In this document: positions 5,338 to 7,076 of the stretch, piece by piece
How the letters are laid out: every line of letters starts with the position of its first letter
How positions within the stretch are numbered: the first letter of the stretch is position 1
Assembly (NCBI GenBank): GCA_030605265.1
Contig: JAUWIR010000234.1
Location: forward strand, 1 to 7,076
Direction: 5' to 3'
Length of the DNA stretch: 7,076 bases
Source: Pseudomonadota bacterium
GTDB taxonomy: Bacteria; SZUA-182; DTGQ01
Notes under the pieces: model-generated
Told to the model about the DNA's origin: nothing
The model's input: the letters and a program-made list of their open reading frames with translations, nothing else
Database searches by the model: none
Translations under genes and position numbers: made by a program

Positions 5338-6453
5338 TTAAGAAGGGTTATTTTTAGAATATTTTATTAAAATGTCAACGATTCTTTCTGCTGCTTTGCC
5401 ATCCCAAAATTCAGGGACCCTACCATACTTATAATTACCTTCTCTAAAATTCGAATATGCCTTAAGAATCGTTTTTCTCTCAGTCCCAACAAGGGTATTG
5501 GTCCCTTCCTCAATTGTTATTGGCCTTTCTGTATTTTCTCTGATTGTAAAACAAGGCACCCCTAATGAAGTAGTCTCCTCTTGAATCCCTCCACTATCAG
5601 TTAATACGAGGTCTGCATCTTTCCAGAGAATAAAAAAATTACTATAAGGAAGGGGGGAGAGCAATTTAATATTTGAATCGTTAATTAATTTTATTAAACC
5701 GAAAGATTCAAGGTTCTTTTTAGTTCTTGGATGCGCAGGGAACAAAACAGGCATATCTTTAGAAATTTCAATAATTGCTCCAATTATATTTTTAATTCTA
5801 TCCTTGAAATCAACATTAGAAGGCCGGTGAAGTGTTAACACACAGTAAGGTTTCTTTGTTTGAAGATTTTCAGGCTTCGAATTATTAGCTTTATTAAGAT
5901 AATAGAAGAGGGTATCTATCATAACATTACCCACAAAAAAGATCCCAGTGTCTTTTTTGCCTTCACTGGTAAGGTTTCTAAAGCCACTTTTTTCTGAAAC
6001 AAAGTGAAAGTCGGATATCGAATCAGTCATGATCCTATTTATTTCTTCAGGCATGCTCATATCTCCGCTTCTTAAGCCGGCTTCTACATGGGCGACTTTT
6101 ATCCCTTGTTTCTTGGCGACAATAGAACAGGCAAGTGTGGAATTCACATCACCAACAACAATCACTATATCTGGGGTCTCTTGAAAACAAACCTTTTCAA
6201 ATTCAACCATGATTTTTGCAGTTTGTTCTGCCTGGCTTCCAGGGCCTGCAGTTAGAAAAAAATCCGGAAGAGGGATCTCTAGCTCATCAAAAAAAACCTT
6301 TGACATTTCATAGTCATAATGTTGCCCAGTGTGCACAATCTGCCAATTTAGCCCATTTGTACCCTGCACTTCGTGCTTAACTCGTAGCGCTCTTATTATA
6401 GGGGCAATCTTCATAAAATTAGGCCTAGCGCCGGCAACTAATATTAGTTTCAT
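5338..6453 (-). CDS. wecB: UDP-N-acetylglucosamine 2-epimerase (non-hydrolysing)
   Basis: This is a full-length 371-residue cytosolic GT-B-fold epimerase, interconverting UDP-GlcNAc and UDP-ManNAc (or epimerising a related UDP-sugar). Visible motifs are GARPNFMKIAPIIRAL (8-23), HTGQHYDYEMS (41-51), GDVNSTLA (101-108), HVEAGLRSGDMSMPEEINR (122-140), TLHRPSN (207-213), LTDSGGIQEE (284-293) and TERPITIEEGTN (308-319). These include the conserved Asp, Glu and His residues of the active site. The ATG at 6453 has AGAGAGGA nine bases upstream, and AGGAAG directly abuts it. It follows the broken SDR by 15 bases and precedes the initiating transferase by 19. The C-terminus FWDGKAAERIVDIL resembles the GHAAERIVQALL tail at the right edge, indicating a second epimerase nearby. 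FnlC-like activity on a deoxy sugar is possible; the sequence looks more like classical WecB. Confidence 0.95.
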   Translation of the reverse strand: MKLILVAGARPNFMKIAPIIRALRVKHEVQGTNGLNWQIVHTGQHYDYEMSKVFFDELEIPLPDFFLTAGPGSQAEQTAKIMVEFEKVCFQETPDIVIVVGDVNSTLACSIVAKKQGIKVAHVEAGLRSGDMSMPEEINRIMTDSISDFHFVSEKSGFRNLTSEGKKDTGIFFVGNVMIDTLFYYLNKANNSKPENLQTKKPYCVLTLHRPSNVDFKDRIKNIIGAIIEISKDMPVLFPAHPRTKKNLESFGLIKLINDSNIKLLSPLPYSNFFILWKDADLVLTDSGGIQEETTSLGVPCFTIRENTERPITIEEGTNTLVGTERKTILKAYSNFREGNYKYGRVPEFWDGKAAERIVDILIKYSKNNPS

Positions 6454-6468
6454 CTTCCTATATCCTCT

Positions 6469-7022
6469 CTAATTCTTTATTTGTCTGTATAATGCAACTT
6501 CTTTAGTAATTCCTTCATCGAATGAAATAGGATTATAATCGAAAGCTTCTTTAGTATCAGAATAATCAAAATTTTTATCTTCATTTAATCGCATAATCTG
6601 TTCACTCTTTATCAATGGTTTTTTTAAATAATGTAAAATAGTCCAATTAAGTTTGGAGGTTTTAATGCAATCCTCCGCCTGTCGGCGCACCGATTTTGAA
6701 TTGGCATTTAATTTGGTAAATAAAGCTGTAGTACTCATGAATACGGCCCTTCTTATCTCGGCCTTTTCTGCTGTTTTTACGATACATGGAGCATGCCCGA
6801 ACCAAATGAAGCAATATTTGCCAATATGTCGCATCCGGACATGGCCTTCTTTAAACTACTTAACTCGGCAAAATCACCATAAGTTAATTCATGTCCTAGT
6901 TTCTTAATCATTTGAACATTACTATTGGGACGGACGAGACACCGGATTTCTGCTTTTTCCTTTAGAAGAGGAAACACCTCCTCACCGGTAAAACCGGTAG
7001 CTCCTGTGACGAGAATCTTCAA
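6469..7022 (-). pseudogene. Broken SDR (atypical NAD-dependent epimerase-like), frameshift plus internal deletion
   Basis: Translation from TTG 7020-7022 gives TGATGFTG and about 70 residues of Rossmann fold aligning with the intact SDR at 704-1567, then shifts frame. Around 6796-6798 (a GGG run on the minus strand) one base appears lost: inserting one base restores SFGSGHAPCIVKTAEK, which matches SFKEGHIPVIIEAAES of the intact protein. The second frame continues through STTALFTKLNANSK and KLNWTIL, then jumps straight to IKSEQIMRLNEDKNFDYSD. About 105 residues (roughly 131-236 of the intact copy), including RPTMIYG and the substrate half, are missing without further frame change. The end is intact to TAG at 6469-6471. 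Two independent lesions make a working enzyme very unlikely. Nucleotide divergence from the intact copy is clear, so this is an old paralogue or separately acquired homologue, not a recent duplicate. Confidence 0.9.
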
Positions 7023-7027
7023 TTAAT

Positions 7028-7033
7028 TCCTTT
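7028..7033 (-). promoter_or_regulatory. Shine-Dalgarno site of the broken SDR, overlapping the upstream stop codon
   Basis: AAAGGA lies five bases before TTG 7022 and overlaps the TAA at 7032-7034 of the upstream gene. This supports the TTG start and shows the pair was once translationally coupled. Confidence 0.6.
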
Positions 7034-7076
7034 AAAACTTTAGTAGCGCTTGTACAATCCTTTCAGCTGCATGTCC
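7032..7076 (-). CDS. C-terminal tail of a second WecB-like UDP-sugar 2-epimerase (partial, right edge)
   Basis: Only 14 codons and a TAA are inside the window. The residues GHAAERIVQALLKF match the conserved end of non-hydrolysing UDP-GlcNAc 2-epimerases, and the intact wecB at 5338-6453 ends with the comparable DGKAAERIVDILIKY. The nucleotide sequences differ at many positions, so this is a diverged paralogue. The broken SDR starts nine bases later, implying an epimerase-SDR operon unit. Whether the rest of the gene is intact cannot be seen here. Confidence 0.65.
   Translation of the reverse strand, partial: GHAAERIVQALLKF

Noticed and set aside
6653..6907. Plus-strand 84-codon frame opposite the broken SDR
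   Set aside because: It is antisense to the SDR remnant, with no ribosome site or family similarity.
6975..7000. ACCGGT-rich inverted repeat resembling an operator
   Set aside because: It is simply the codons for the TGFTG nucleotide-binding loop and recurs in coding context; no regulatory role needed.
1..7076. CRISPR array, tRNA or rRNA gene, or JUMPstart/ops element
   Set aside because: I saw no spaced direct repeats, cloverleaf or rRNA segments, and no GGCGGTAG ops core on either strand.

Overview
This window is AT-rich bacterial DNA from a surface-polysaccharide (O-antigen or capsule type) biosynthesis locus. Every recognisable gene lies on the minus strand, so transcription runs from the right edge to the left. 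The gene set (UDP-GlcNAc 2-epimerase, MraY/WecA-type initiating transferase, WbuB-like glycosyltransferase, atypical SDR, CapD/WbpM-type dehydratase) resembles Gram-negative heteropolymer loci such as the Pseudomonas wbpJ-K-L-M block. The host looks like an AT-rich environmental Gram-negative, possibly a deltaproteobacterium-like lineage, but the sequence alone does not prove this. TTG start codons recur.

Layout in transcription order. At 7032-7076 is the C-terminal tail of a first WecB-like epimerase. At 6469-7022 is a broken SDR gene carrying a frameshift and a large internal deletion. At 5338-6453 is an intact wecB, followed at 4278-5318 by an intact MraY/WecA-family sugar-phosphate transferase. 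These four are packed 9-19 bases apart and look like one operon. At 4075-4277 is a gap holding a good sigma70-type promoter, which drives a DUF1186-type protein of unknown function (3331-4074). At 2791-3330 is a 540-base gap containing a roughly 370-base inverted-repeat element (candidate MITE) and a short leader-like ORF whose stop codon abuts the next start. At 1564-2790 is a WbuB-like family 4 glycosyltransferase, overlapping by 4 bases an intact atypical SDR (704-1567). At 506-703 is the eroded C-terminal end of a second MraY/WbpL-type transferase. At 1-479 is the N-terminal membrane domain of a CapD/WbpM/PglF-type nucleotide-sugar dehydratase that runs off the left edge.

The working pathway would be: WecB makes UDP-ManNAc (or a related 2-epimer) from UDP-GlcNAc; the CapD-type enzyme and the SDR make a modified N-acetyl sugar; the MraY/WecA protein loads the first sugar phosphate onto undecaprenyl phosphate; and the WbuB-like enzyme adds a further sugar. 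Two separate modules seem to have been joined. Epimerase, SDR and initiating transferase each occur twice; one SDR and one transferase are decayed, and the second epimerase is visible only as a tail. The DUF1186 gene and the inverted-repeat element sit exactly where the two modules meet. No wholly new system can be demonstrated; the least explained parts are the inverted-repeat element, the DUF1186 island and the leader ORF.
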